A DNA stretch of 64,000 nt from Edolisoma coerulescens (GCA_013397115.1 VWZW01006289.1:861586-925585), one strand, 5' to 3'; counted from the first letter of the stretch, positions 1 through 13,495 are shown. Notes: a model not told the origin generated them from the letters alone. Translations and numbers: made by a program.

Positions 1-736
1 GGTGTTAAAAAAAAAAGCATCAGGCAGGTTAAAACACAAAAAGATCTCGAACATTTATTTCTGCAGCACCCTATTCCACTAAAACCAGAGATCTGGCAAC
101 AGATCAGGCTGTATTTCTTGACTGCCAAACCGGTTTAGTTTGAGATAGCAACAAGGTAACATAAACTCTGACTTTCCTCCTCAGAAAGAAATCATGGCAA
201 CCAGCGATCCTATTGTGCTTTGTTGTTGCATAATTGTTAAAGAAATGCTTTCCGATGCCCTGTGAGAGGGGGTACTATCTCGAAAGCTCAAAGGGATTGT
301 TCATTTGATCACTAAGCACAGTGTTATTCCAACCACTCATGCACGCAGAGAATGCCTCTATTCTTATGTTCCCCTGAGAGCTGAGATCATCTGAGATATG
401 TCGGCTATCACATATAAAGGCCGAGGTAAAATGTCCTGCCAGCAGTTCTCAGTGAAGTATTTTCACAGACCTGGAATTTCTCTTCTGCCTTTTTGGACGA
501 ACTCGCCGACCACTGAGCTAATTTAAAAGGTGTTAGGGTACAAGCAATCCTTAAGAGTTCCAGGCTCAAGACCTTGTGTGCTGAATGGTGAAGCAGTTTT
601 AAGAATGACAAAACATATACTAATTTTTCTAGTTTCTAATCCCAGATCCATCAGTCTCTCCCCAAAGCCACAGGCAGAAACCTAAAAGTGCATTTGATCC
701 AAGGTTCTTAGCACAAGCAGATACTAACACATGAGG
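1..736. other. Intronic, nothing recognised
   Basis: AT-rich sequence with a short A run at the start. No exon, RNA gene or repeat family recognised. Confidence 0.5.
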
Positions 737-835
737 GAAAAAAATAAAAAAAAAACCCCAAAACCCTGAAACAAACCTCCCAAAAAACCACACTCCAAAG
801 CACAAGGAAAACCCCTACACTCAAAACCAAAACAC
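737..835 (+). repeat. A/C-rich low-complexity tract
   Basis: Long A runs are interrupted by C pairs and triplets, with very few G or T. It is similar in style to the tracts at 9373-9485, 29171-29274 and 61873-61925. No unit length is evident. Confidence 0.8.
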
Positions 836-1086
836 TAGGCTAAGAAGCTGTGCACAAAGATAATGTAATCAGGAAAGAATAAGGTTACTCCATTCTTCCC
901 TGTTCTACAATCTCCCATACAAGATTTATTTCTTACCTCTTAAATTTTGTTATATAATATTTCATTCAAGTCACATCCTTGTGATGCACTTTCATGATTC
1001 TTGAATTGCTTTGTTGAAAACATTAAGTTGTTTACCAGTAATCTCAAAAATGAGATGCTCAGCCTCTTACCCACAGATACGTTAAT

Positions 1087-1117
1087 TAAAAAAAACCCAA
1101 AAAACAAAACAAACCAC
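1087..1117 (+). repeat. Short A/C-rich tract
   Basis: This is an A-rich run with scattered C, of the same kind as the longer tracts in the window. Confidence 0.65.
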
Positions 1118-4100
1118 CTCTGATTCACGCCACTTTAGCACAAGCAGCATATAGGCAAGAACTCCAATTGGTGCTATGTGCTAAAATCTACAGATAATTA
1201 TACACTTTCCAACTTACATTTCAGAGAGACAAGGAAATTGCCTTTGCATCTCCACTGTGTGCACATTACTGTTCTCTGAATTAACACACAAACCAGCCTA
1301 GGAATTAAACAAATGAATGTACAGGGCATGAAAGGACATAAATATGCTTTATCAAATTCGTCCCCCTAATCCAAGTTGTAATTTTATCTTCCTCTCTGTG
1401 GAAGACAGCTTAGTAGCATGGTGCCTTATTTTTGTGTATGAATAACGTCCTTAAAATAAATGCACTATTCCAACCACAACATTTTAAGGAGATCTGAAAT
1501 GTTACAAAACCCTACACTTAATGCAAATTAACTGCAATTTTCAGAAAGATGTGACCTCATTAGCAATTCTAACAAGAATAAATGTTAGGATATTTCATTC
1601 AGATGAAAATGTCATTATCTGCATAGATTTTTTATTTGACATTATAGATAACAAAAAAATACAACTTTCCAACATCCTGAGAACCTCCAGATCCCTTTTT
1701 ATTCTCCAATTAAAATAGCAAATAAAACAACTAAATAAAAATACCAGAACTATGCAATATTTATATACTTCCTCAATTAAAATGAATCTGCTCAATGAGA
1801 GGGGTTATATTTTCATTTAAATGAGGATATTTGAATTATGAATCTTGCCTTTAAAAAGTACACATCTTAATGTTGCAGTGTTGCATCACAATTATGTCAA
1901 CACAAGAAGACTAACAGAGATGAAGGAGAAAATGCTCTAATTCTAAATAGCTCCCTATGTCAAACTAGCTCATATTCCGACTTTTCTCACAATTCATTCC
2001 TGATAAAGAACATGATTATAATACCCTGAAAATACACATGGAGTTGACTAGAAAAGCCAAGTATTTGAACATGCCAGGAGTGGTCGGGTGTCACAATGAC
2101 TAGCCAAAGCAGTGTGTGATTTCAAAAACCATGCTGATTTCAAGGCATTCACTTCTGTTTTCTCGAGGGGCCAGCTCCACAGCTTTCATTTCCTTATTTT
2201 CTTTTTTACTGGAATCTTGAAATTAATTTGCAAGAACATTTCAGTCTCAGAAATCCTCAAATAGGTACCTTTAGGTAGAGCTAAAAAGGGTCCTTTTACA
2301 TGAGAACTAAGAAAATACAGTAAAAAAGGCCTCATATTTTCACTGCAGGAGACATTTTTAATTCAGCACATACGTTAAACAAAAAAAACCCCGTGGGTGG
2401 CAAAAGTGGAACTCGGAAAATAGAAAGACATTTATTTGTCCCTCCTCATAATTATTCAGAATTGAACAACAAATTACAAGTCAATATAATAAGATTGTTG
2501 GGCTGAAGAGAGGAACCACTTAAATGCTTGCCTTCAGGGAGCAGTCACTAGCAGAGCTGTACTGCTACAGGTGTGACATTGCAGCTGTAACTCTGTCAAG
2601 GGCAGCAATGGCATTGAGAGAGGCTGCTAAGGAAGCACACGTCCACATAGAATAATTGTGCTGTTGAGATTCTGCTACAGAGTTTACCCAAGTAGAACAG
2701 GTTTTATCGTGAAACTGCAGTTCGTCTGCAAAATCCAGAGCAGTTTGGTTCTTGTCTTACAGTTAAGAGCAAAATACTGCTTGGTGTAAAAGCAGTCTGA
2801 CTGGCAGGGAAATACCTGCTCTCAGAAATGGGAATTGGCAGTAACAGGTGCAGGGCAACCTTTTTATGGTCTAACGTTTATAGAGCAATAGGCTCAGTGA
2901 GGTCCAGTCCTCGACTGGGTGCTCCTGCAGTATAAATAGTGACTGAAACAATGCTGGGAATGAGCCTGCATTTGGACTTTGGTACTTTAATAACACAGGA
3001 GAAAAACCCCTGTGCACCAGAAAATAATGAGAGCAGCTGAAAAGGAAAAAGAAAAATCTCAAGCATGAATGCATTGAAAAGTCTTAACTCCCGGGCTTCT
3101 CACTTCCAGCAAATTCCTCAATTCAATCTCACTGACCACTCCAATCCACATCGTGAAAACAGGCCACTAAATACAAATTACTACAATCAGGTAAGCACTG
3201 ATTTTTAAATTGATGCCAGATTTATTGTTGCTGGCATATGGAAACAGAAGTCACATCTCTCTGCTGGAGCCTGGGGGAATTTATCACAGAGGAAAAAGTG
3301 ACAAACAGTTATTCTGCCCAATCTTCTGATTCTCACTTTAAGCCCAGATCTACCAAAATATCTTGGTCAAAATCTGGATAGTATTTCAAAGTGTTAAAGC
3401 ATGTTCCTAATTCTGCTGAAATCTAGTGAAGTTCCTCTCTTAATTTTCACATATTCTCCCTCTGTAGGCTATGCAGCTCACGATGATGTTGTCCAGCCAC
3501 TGATCCCTCAAAGCAAGGGTGGAAAAATTTGGTGGAAAAGGAAGAGGGAAGCTCTCATTTTTCAAGGGTCTTAACAGTTTGTGGTTTGGGGTTTTATTTC
3601 AAGCAGAATAATTCAGGAATATTGAAACAAATTTGCCTTCAGATCTTCATATTGGACTTACATATTCTGAAATAGAGCAGTAAAATTATTTCAAGAAATT
3701 CTGGCAAATAAATCAAAATAAATAAAATTTCAGAATTTACATTTAATGTTGACTAGGGCACTCAGGCTTGTTGTATAATTGGTATCCAGACATCTATTGC
3801 CTATTTTATAACAGATTTCCTATGATGACAAATGCAGAAGGAATGTGATACTACAGCAATAAAATCTGGAGATGAAACAAGAGGGTCTTGTGGTCATTTT
3901 AAGGATGTCCAGTTTATACACAAAATAAAGGACAGCCTGAAAGTAAGGGAACAGAATAACACTACAGCCTGTTCCTGCCATAGCCTTACCTTAAAAAAAA
4001 CGAAACACTTGCACATTTTACACCTGATGAGTAAGTGAAGCAATAGGTGAAACAAAAGGGGGCAAGAATTTATCGTGTCTATAGCTAATCCTGCCCAAAA

Positions 4101-7100
4101 AGGCTTTCCAAAGAATTCAGTTCCCTCACGACAATAAATGTCAGAGCCGCAATTACAACTTGGCACATCCATTTCAGAATAAAATTATCTACTACTGCTG
4201 TTCGACTTTGGGCTGCAAGACATCAGTAGACCAGAAAATGGAAATATCTGCCTGCCTGAAGCTGTCCCAGTGGCATGCTCGATGCCTGATGTGAAAGATG
4301 GCTATCTCAAACCTGCTGCCTGAGCTGACGACTTCAGGTACCACTGATCAGCATCTTCCTCCATAGGAACTTGGGTATAACCATAATCTTGGTAGGAACT
4401 CAGGCATAACCAGCGCATGGCTCTGCTAAAATCAGCAGAATTGCCGTGCTGAAGAAGCAGCAGGTCCCATCAAGGCAAAGAGAGCCACCACATCCTGATA
4501 AACATTCAGGGAAGCACGCTTATTTCAAAGAAGGAATCATTTGTTAAATACCAAGTATTTATTTTAGAAACATCAATATTTTCATTTTGCCTCCACTGAG
4601 TCTAATGAAACGAAGTCTATTGATTGTAACATAACATGGTGGCTTAGTTAAGTGTCCAAAACCTATCACTTTCATTTCAAGAGCCCATTCATTCACTTTT
4701 CCACAAGCAAAGGTTAAAAGAAAATCCTATTACAGATATTTCAGAACAGAAATGAGAACACTTGTGAATTTCTTATATCTGAAGACTCTTTCTATTGAAG
4801 TCACTTGAGAGAAACATATTTAGAACTATTTTCTCACAGTCCATGCATATGTTTGTTTAAAAATTGAGTTTAGTCTTTAAAATGCTGATTTTTACTGCAG
4901 TCCTCCTGCTGTAGATTAATATGATGCACAGCAGAAATTTTAGGATGCTACAGCAAGAAGAACCAAAAAGAAAAGAAAAATTCACAATGGATGACAGCTA
5001 CTAGAAATCACTCAAACTAATTTAAAGTTGCTGTTTTGATGGAACTACTTTGCACCCAGTCCAAAAATTGTTCCTTCTAATTAAGTGGGACTATTAAAAG
5101 GACTAGAAAAGGCCAAGCTTTTCATTGGCAACAGGGAAGGGAAGCATAGGGAAGGCTCTAGAGAGGGAGCCTGCTCTGAACAGCACTGGAAATAAAGAGC
5201 AGCATTATCATGGCTGTTCTCTGCTCCTTGCAAGGCTTGTGAGCGACTGCAGTCTTGTCGCCACCAGGATGTTTCTGTACAAGTACCAGTGTGTGCACAC
5301 CAGTAAATACTAGTCCTTTTCACTTCTATTTTCCTCATCAAAAATGGATTATCTCAGATGTGAATTTCTGCTCTGTTCCTCCTTGTCAGCACTTAAAGGG
5401 CCACTGTCCCACCCCTGAAACTGAACTATTGCACAAGTGCTGCCGAGCTATGTATTTGAAGGAGTTAAGCCAAACCACAGTCAGCCTTCTCGAACAAATG
5501 CGTAACAGAAAGCCATAGCTTCAAGTACGGGTTGGATTTCCTGCCTGACAGGGTACTGGAGCCCTGGAGTTTCACAGAGCTCCAGGGTACAGCGATGGGA
5601 GTGCCAAGGGGAAATTGACAGATGCCAAGTCCTGCAAATTTTCATTCACTCATTAAACGCTGTGCATTCCTTCTTGCTTTCACTCTCCACCACCATCAGA
5701 TTCATCTTCAGTCTTGTGGACGCAGTTTCAAATGCCATATATGAGGCTGAAGCACAATTCAGATCAATCCAGCACAGGAATAAAAATATTTTGTCAGGGT
5801 CACCACCAAAACATCTTGCATGGGGTGTTTACAATCGCTGTCATTCTCTACTTTCATAATCCTTCACGGTGGGCTTTTTGCTGCTTGGCTCTCCTTCCAG
5901 AGCCACACCCATCACACACCCAGGCTGGTATTTTTGCAGAACTGCTGCTGGACAAGAGGATGCAGCTACAGTGGCTCTCTCCCTGCTCTTCCATACTCTT
6001 TGGGCATCAACCTGAACATAAGAAAACCCACAGGTTTTTCCACACTCCAGCCTGATCCTTTCATGTTGGACGGACAAGTCAATGGATTTTTGATTTTTAA
6101 GCTCAATTCACTATCTTTACAGTTTTGGCAAAGTCAATAGAGCTAATTATAATATCATGAGTGAACATGACTTAAAGAGGGGTGTGAGCGGGAAGTGTCA
6201 TTAAGAATCCAAACCAGAATTTCTTGGGCCCATTGGATCCTGGCAAGGAATTGGAATTTCACCTGTTTGACAGCACACTGGATGCGAAGCATCAACTTAG
6301 CACTGACCTACTGTATTTACGAGGGCAAGATGTTTACCTCTGTATCCCCTTTTTCCCCCCGATTTCTGTCTTCTACCTTCAGATAAGAAAAATTCTGGGT
6401 TTGGATGACACATGATGTCTTTCATGATGTGTGCAATGGGCAGCCTAATGGAGGCCAGACACACAACCAGAGGTAATTACAGGGTGCAGACCATTGGCAA
6501 AGTGCCTCTTTCTAACCAGGGTAACTGACTGCTTAAAGTCTGAGGAGAATCCATTGTTTTTGTACAATTCTTGCAATAGGACATTATTCTGGCTCAAATC
6601 AGGTATTATGGATTTTATCCAGGAATTACATAATGAAATTCCATAGTTTCTATTATGCAGGAGGCCAAAGTTGATGGCTTTCGTATTATTTATTTTTTTA
6701 AAGACACAGAAGTATTATCAATCTTAGCTGCTGTTTTCACATTCTCCTAACGTATGGTACAACTCTAGTTCTCTTCTAGCCACTGCATTAAAAAGTGAGT
6801 CATGTTGTAATTAAACTTTAACAACAACATCTGTTTCAGCTAACCCAACAGAAGTGTGGTTGGCCTGCAGAGAACTATTCTGCTTCTTCTTTCACTCAAA
6901 CCAGAACTGAGGGGTTATTCAGCCTCAACAAAATTGGAAATGGGACAACAGCAACATTTCAGCTCCTTTCCCAAAAATAAGGATCTTTCAGAAGCACTTT
7001 TAATTCATTTACAGATAAAATCCTGCCTTAACACAACTGGATGGTACATAAGAATCAGTGACAGAGAACACTAAGGACTTCTGTGCACACAGAATACTCT

Positions 7101-8904
7101 CTTCGGCTGCAGCCTGCTAACAGGACAAAGATGACAAGACACACTGGGAAAGGAGTAATTTGTTTCATGGCTAGCTAATTAACCATAGGCCTCATATCAC
7201 CACCCAGCAGCATGTGACATTAGACCACTCTTGTCCATCCCCACTTTCACAATCAGATACAATGCTTGTTCTGGATAACAATAGGATGGTAAATGCCTAT
7301 TGTGCTTCCCCCCATCTTGCATACAGACTCACTCTTACTGAATAAACAAGGGGGAAAAAAATCACCAGATCCTGTACATTGTATAGTAAGCATTAAAGTA
7401 ATGAATAAGTCATTTATTGTTAATGTGCTGATTAATTACAGCAAGCACAGCCCACCACTGCTAAAAATGCAGCAGGCATCGCTGTCTCAGCTCCACGCCC
7501 ATGCTAACCACCCAAGTAACAAATCCAGTCCCTATGATATTAGAAAAACACAGACCTCTATGTTGCTTGCATGTGGTACACACGAGGAAAAAAAAAGAAA
7601 AATCATACCAAATCAGAGTTGTTAAAATGCCCTTAAGTGCTTGTGCACTACTTCTGCAGCAAACATCAAGGGCATGCTAAAAGTAACCTTAAAGATTTAG
7701 TTGGTGCTACTGTAGAACACTACATTATTAATTAAAGGCATATTAACTAATTAGATGTCCAAGAGCTACCATTACTGTTTAAAGTGCCAGACTGCTGCCA
7801 GGAAATAAATAATGTTTGAATGCTACTGTTAAATAAAGAAAATCCATAAAAATGAGCCATAACCAAACCAACCACAGAAGTAGTACAGAAGTTGCAAATA
7901 TCTATACGTTATAAAAAGCTTCAAACTTTAAAATAACAAAATATCCCAGCAGTTGGCCAGCTGCTGCCTCTGGACTCCTACAGGTCTCTTTCCACCACAG
8001 CACTTCTCCAGTACTCATCTTCGCTTGTCCACACGTAAAAACTACACATAGTTTGCAAAAAACGCTTTATGATATGTAAGATACACAAGTTTCAGCCCTT
8101 TCCCTAAAATAAAGATCTAGACCTGCAGGTGGGCATAAAATACCACACCAAAAAGGGAAAGCTGTGAGCTGTACCTCTGAGACCCAACAACTTGCACAAA
8201 AAATAGCAAGCAGGTTTTTTCGTTAAAATGTAAATCTATTCTTTCCACCTCAGAAAGCTAATCCAGGGTTGCTGTTGTAATTTTGATAAATCAGTGGTCT
8301 CTGGATGAAAGCAGACAGGCCAAGTCTTGAAAGAAACTGGGAAAAGGAAAGAAGGCTAAGGAAAGTGGAAATAGGTGGATAACTGGAAAACCAGAATCAT
8401 TACTTAGCTTATAATGAAAATCAACATGACACTAAATTCCCCCATTTGCCTCTCAGGCAAGAGGAAATAACTGCACCATGGTAATAACACCTATTTTAGG
8501 ACCATTTGCTGTCTCACCAGATTGATCTTTTTTTGGTGTGTAAGCTTGCCATTATTTTGCATTAAAGTCATAGCTTGTGTTCCACAACTGATTGTGTTTA
8601 CAATGAAAGAAGCTTCCCAGTAAGGTCACTGAACTGCAATAACCCTCAGCTTTTAGCCAGCTCCTGACAGGACTGCATCACCTCCTGATAAAGGCACTGT
8701 GCCTTCCAGATCCTCCCTTCACATTCTGTCCCCTCCCTTTTTTAAGCAAGAATCAAAAAGCAAAAATAGGTACAAGAAAAGAGTGAAATCCATACAGATG
8801 TAGCATTCAATAATACATATTCCCACCTTCGTTCTATAAGACCAGAATACAAATTCTCTCATCTTCCCAGACAAACTTTATAAACCATCAATAAATCCTC
8901 AGCT
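1118..8904. other. Intronic, no gene recognised
   Basis: Ordinary AT-rich non-coding DNA. Open frames up to 113 codons (for example 5714-6055) look like chance. There is an 8-bp hairpin at 5562-5587 with a 10-base loop. The part from 7621 to 7870 is rich in TAAT cores and may be conserved regulatory sequence (see findings). Confidence 0.5.
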
Positions 8905-8947
8905 AAGGAAAAAAAAAACAACCAAAAAAACCCCACGACCAAAGAAC
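8905..8947 (+). repeat. Short A/C-rich tract
   Basis: Poly(A) interrupted by ACC and CCCC groups. It lies about 700 bases before the CR1 copy at 9.6 kb. Confidence 0.7.
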
Positions 8948-9372
8948 CCAAACTGGCATTCAATACGCAGCATCCAAAAATTCCTAGGTTTGGCTGCAGT
9001 GGGACTGTGTTAAGGCAGACCCACAGTGAGCGTGACTAGGTCGGTCAAGCCACTACAGATGGAAGTCTCATGGAGAGAGAAGTTCTTCATCCTGCGTGGG
9101 TTTACACAACTCCCCACAGGACATTCTGCGTGGGACACAGCAGCAGGCATCAGCATAAGCAAGCATCGGGGTGAGTCAGGGCCACCACAGAATTGTGCTG
9201 AATGTACATTTTCTTGCTGTGTCTCTGGGCTCTGCACACAAAAAGATACCTCAGGACGTACCCAGTACTGCAATACGAAACAGCAGAATGGCAGATGGTG
9301 CTGAAAAAGCTCTACAATAGGATCTCTCCTTTTAGAGGGCAAACAAAAGTGTTCATTTTGCCTCTTTTTAGC

Positions 9373-9485
9373 AAAAAACCTCAAAGAACAAACAAACCAA
9401 AAACCAAAACCAACCAACCAAAAATCCCCACCAAAAACAAATAACCAAAGCACCAAACCCAAACAACAACAAAAACCCAACACCT
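9373..9485 (+). repeat. A/C-rich low-complexity tract
   Basis: About 110 bases are composed almost entirely of A and C in AAACC/CCAAAA arrangements. It creates the artificial hydrophobic start of a 165-codon minus-strand frame (9010-9507), which is not a gene. Confidence 0.85.
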
Positions 9486-9627
9486 CACAGTACAACTCCA
9501 GGCACAAAGCATGGATCCCTGGAAAGCTCTAAGCCAGAAGAAAAATGGCCACATCCAGATACAATTTTAGACCAGATAGAAAGGAAATGAAGCTTCCTGT
9601 TTAAGAAGATCAAGTCTTATTCTATCT

Positions 9628-9847
9628 TCCCAAAGAAGATGTTTTTTTACTATGAGGGTGGTAAAACACTGGAGCAGGTTACCCACAGAGGTGGTGGATG
9701 CCCCATCCCTAGAAACAGTCAAGGTGAGGCTGGACAGGGCTCTGAGCAACCTGATTTAGTTCAAGATGTCCCTGCCCATGGCAGGGGGTTAGGACTGGAT
9801 GGCCTTCAAAGGTCCCTTCCAACTCAAAATATTCTATGATTCTATGA
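9628..9847 (+). mobile_element. CR1 LINE, 5'-truncated 3' end
   Basis: The 3' untranslated end of an avian CR1 element reads left to right. It starts in the stretch tactatgagggtgg, passes through ggtggatgccccatccct, ctgcccatggcaggggg and aaggtcccttccaact, and ends in the diagnostic attctatgattctatga. It is 5'-truncated, as most CR1 copies are, and has no coding capacity. Few changes from the consensus I remember suggest moderate age. It lies antisense to the Golli transcript. Confidence 0.95.
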
Positions 9848-9965
9848 CAAAAAGTTAGCACACTTGACTTTCATGGCTACCAGAAAGGGGAATATATTGC
9901 CAATATACAACAGTTCCCGCAATGAAAAATCCTGCTTGTAATTTTATGCTAGTTCAACCCTATGG

Positions 9966-9984
9966 CAAAAAAAAAAAAAAAAAA
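9966..9984 (+). repeat. Poly(A) run
   Basis: An uninterrupted run of about 19 A, the longest in the window. No retroposed body recognisable to me precedes it on the + strand other than the CR1 copy ending 120 bases earlier. Confidence 0.85.
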
Positions 9985-11134
9985 GTATAAAGCATAATTA
10001 AAAATCTGCATTTGTCATTTTCCAGGTTAATGTAATAGGGGTTGAACCAAAGAAAGGAAGGTCCAATCATCCCAGTGGTCAGAACGACAAGCAGATTTCC
10101 CCCCTGCTTCAGCCTGACAGTTGTAGCATAGCACTGGATCAAATAAACTTCAGAAAATAATCTCTGGAAGTAAGGTGAAGAGTCCCCTCCTGATCCATTT
10201 CCTTAAATGCATAGCACTATACCCAGCAATCTTCTTCTCTCTCTTGGACTGAGATCCAAGGGAGAGAAGAAAATCCACAATCCTTTTCTGACTACATACT
10301 GGTTGCAACAGAGACCGTGTTGACTACGTGCAAGTTCAGCAGAAGTTTGTAGCTACCAAGACATTCTAGCTCCACATCACAGATGCATATTCAGTATATA
10401 TCAGACAACAGAACTCTGTTGGGTGCCACAAGAAAATCCTTTCAAAGGGCAAACAAAACTAACTCTTGTCAATTCAGAATTTCATAGCTGCAAATGCCAT
10501 CACTGTGATGTCTTTTCTCTGCCATGCCCTTACCCTTCTGCTCCATTTCTCCATTCCATCCTCCTGTATAAAAAGTTAGTTGCCTTTGAGAATTACCTCT
10601 CTGAAACACAAGACAGACCTGACTTATTTGCTTGTTTCATGTGGCTTCATTGTTGGCGAGGTCATTTCATCTATACCCAGTATAAAAATAAATATTAAAG
10701 AGAAATGCAAAAAAAGCCTTCTGGAATGGTAATTCCCAAATCCAACCCATATAGAGAAGAACAACAGAAAAATTATGACACTTATGTGTGTTCACAAGTG
10801 GCCCTTTACAGCAGTGGATCAACCCTTGCTTGTTGACAAAGAATGCTACCAGGTTTAGCAGATTTGAAAGAGAACCCCACACTTGGTTCCTTACCAAAAA
10901 ATAACCTGTTTGCCTCCAAAACTGGACCCAGCTGATAGGGACTGCAGAAACTACATTTACTCCGAAAGGAAATATTTTCAAAAAAACCCTGCCATATTCA
11001 AATGGTACAGCTTCATCAGATATCTTCTGTACAACAATCCCTAGCAGCTGCATCTATTCCATGCTGTCCAACGCAGAGAAAGTTCCCTTATCCTGAAAAG
11101 TCATTACTGTCACCTGGTCCACGCCAACACTAAC

Positions 11135-11438
11135 CTCGGAGAGTGGCGAGACAAGCACAAATGAAGAGATTTCTGTCTCCTTTGCTGAAGAGCCTTGGGC
11201 CTGTCAGTCCGGGCGCGCTGGTGGCTGCCAGGGCCTGGCAGCTGGTGCCCCCGGGCGGCTCAGCGCGGAGGGACAGCCGGCCCTGCCGGGGAACGCGGCT
11301 CCTCCCGGCGCCCGCTGCGCACCCACGCACCGGGACAGAAAGGGCCGGCGGCTCGCAGGGGCCGCTGCCCCTCTTCAAAGCGGGCCCAGAGGCTGTGACA
11401 GGCTCCTCTGCTGCTAACCTTTCTGTAGGGGGTGGCAC
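11135..11438 (-). other. Candidate first exon arising from the CpG island
   Basis: The 3' boundary at 11135 is set by a plausible GTTAGT donor; the 5' boundary is arbitrary because no start site can be read. A minus-strand frame stays open across most of it (start at 11438, stop at 11130-11132 inside the intron). That is expected by chance in GC-rich DNA, and its product, rich in Pro, Ala, Gly and Arg, resembles no family I know. If transcribed, it is more likely 5' UTR than coding. Confidence 0.25.
11185..11410 (-). promoter_or_regulatory. Compact CpG island, candidate internal promoter of the MBP/Golli locus
   Basis: About twenty CpG dinucleotides fall within roughly 190 bases, in a window that is otherwise AT-rich and CpG-poor. 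It includes a GC box (gggcgg, 11253-11258) and a 9-bp perfect inverted repeat around one central base (11224-11242). No TATA box is obvious. On the minus strand the island leads to a possible donor, GAG followed by GTTAGT (11129-11134). I recall a second transcription start between Golli exon 3 and the classical MBP exons in mammals, and the position here fits that, but I cannot verify it. Alternatives are a bidirectional lncRNA promoter or an isolated GC-rich relic. The strand is inferred from the donor and the gene orientation. Confidence 0.55.
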
Positions 11439-13105
11439 TGTCCAGAGAAAGCTGGGGGAAGGGATCTCTGGGGAAAATAAATAAGTTAGTCACAGAAGAT
11501 AGCGATCTCTGTGAAAAGGGAAGGCACTGCACCCGCTCAAAGAGACTGGAGGCTATTAAAAAGTCTTCAGAAGAGGGGTTCTAGTCAAAGCTGGAGCTGT
11601 AAATTAACCAACTATTGGTGCATACTTGATGCTCGGTAAAATTAGCATCACCGGGGAAAAAGAAAAAAGAAAGTAATGAAGGATAGCTTGAAACAGATCA
11701 AGCCAGAGGGAGAATAAGTGAGCAAGGTCTGTAATCATTTAAGTCACAGAACAACAAATAACTCACCTAGGGAAAACTGCTTCAAGCTTATCCTTTATCC
11801 CTATAAGATGCAACAGAGTATTTTAAGAAGTTGTCCAGAACTGCAGGGAAAGGCATATACAGCAGTCATTCTGGAGACATGTAAAACTTGCATCTGTCAA
11901 AATATTCTCCCTGATCCTTACTACACTGATTTCATTTGCACCTTGAGTCCACTTTGATTTCCTCACTTGACCAGGGTAAAAGAAGATAACAGACTCCATT
12001 TGCACCATACTTCCTCTTTCCCCCTCCCCCATTTTGACCTAATCTTAAAAAAAACTCCCATACTGTCAAGTGCAAAGTGCTAGGAGGGTTGATAAAAGAT
12101 ACTGTAGTCTGACTGGTTTTGGAGTTGGAAAGAAATTTTTCTCCTTGTTGAGTCGAGTTATCAAAGGTTGATCAGTGTCTTATCTCAGATAACCAGTTCA
12201 GTTCACAGATTTGGAACACGGAAATATTTAGCAGTTTATTAGTAAATCATTAGCTTTAAAGACCACGTAGCACACTGCATGTTGACTTTCTTCAATTAGT
12301 AAAAGAATGTGTTGATCCAAGGTATGGATCACTGGATGTTGAGTTTAAACCTACCAACAGTGAATTTCATGGTTAATTCCCATCTTTAAACTCACAGTTC
12401 CCACGTGGACCACAGGCTTGACTAACTACTGGGTTAGCTCAATGGTACATGGGAGTAGTGATCAAAATATGCAGAAGGTTTAAATCCCTGAGATTTTGCT
12501 GGTAGAAAGAGGCAGATGGAGACCTCCTTGCTTTGCTGTCTCCATCATTCTCACAGAAAGAAAACGAAAGATCTGCTCTGAGAAAGGACGGTTTGAGATG
12601 CACATTACACCGTGCCATGGGGCTTTATAACCAGTAATACTGGATCTACCGCAAATAACTGGCAGAGCAAATGGCAAGGAAATGAGGTAATAGCCTCAGC
12701 ATCCACTTAATAAAGTTGAAAGCTAGTTCTAAAGTCCACTTGTGGATTCATCAGACACTGGCACTATGATCAGTGTTGGAAACATTCATACCAGGAATTC
12801 AGGCTCATGTGCCAATCACACTACATTATCTCACTGAGAAAAGATGAGTTTAAACAAAAGCAGTTTAAATGGTTTCCATATATAGTGAGAAAGACTAATT
12901 ATCCATGCTCCATTCCTTTTGTACCTTGAAAGAAAAAAAAATCCTTACTGTATTCAAAAATATTTCACTCATCCAGAAGTTTTCAAGCTAGTCAGCCTTA
13001 GTAACATCCACATGATCAGCCCTGCCCTAACCTCTCCTGCATTAGACTACCACTTCTTTATTGGAGTTCTATTAGTATAAAATCAACCTAAAGTTGTAAT
13101 AATAA

Positions 13106-13334
13106 GGTTTCCCTTTCCAGGAAAAGGTTCATTGCCCAGCCAGTGTTTGGGCACTGGAACAGGCTCTGCAGGGAAGTGCTCACAGCACTAAGCTTGACAG
13201 AGTTCAAGAAGTGCCTGGACAATACTCTTAGGCACATGGTGTGATTCTTGGGGTGCTCTGTGCAGGGCCAGGAGGTGGACTAAATAATTCTGATGGGTTC
13301 CTTCCAACTCAGCATATTCTATGATTCTATGATT
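13106..13334 (+). mobile_element. CR1 LINE, 5'-truncated 3' end
   Basis: This is a CR1 3' end of a different subfamily from the copy at 9.6 kb. Its landmarks are gggcactggaacaggct, gttcaagaagtgcctggac, ggcacatggtgtgattctt, gggccaggaggtggac and ccttccaactcagcatattctatgattctatgatt. It has only 3' UTR and no open frame of the element. It sits antisense to the gene and about 660 bases downstream (in transcript direction) of the second Golli coding exon. Confidence 0.95.
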
Positions 13335-13495
13335 CCCCATCTCTTTTCCAAAACTTAATCGAGAAGAAAATGTCAAATGTGGCTTTCAGATTAAATAATA
13401 AAACTATCAGCAAAACCTCTATGGAGAGCAGGGAAGGGAGTCACTGAAAAATACCAAGAGAAGCTCATTTAAAATCTAGGCCTCCAAGAATTCTC

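Noticed and set aside
9010..9507. 165-codon minus-strand open frame with a hydrophobic N-terminus
   Set aside because: The hydrophobic start is the reverse complement of an A/C low-complexity tract; the rest resembles no family and has no splice or promoter context.
11143..11484. 113-codon plus-strand frame across the CpG island
   Set aside because: GC-rich DNA has few stops; the opposite strand is equally open, and no plus-strand donor or family match was seen.
12057..12185. Possible additional ancient CR1 3' region (ggttttggagttggaaagaaa...)
   Set aside because: Only a vague resemblance over a few dozen bases and no tail or ORF2 landmark; not enough to call.
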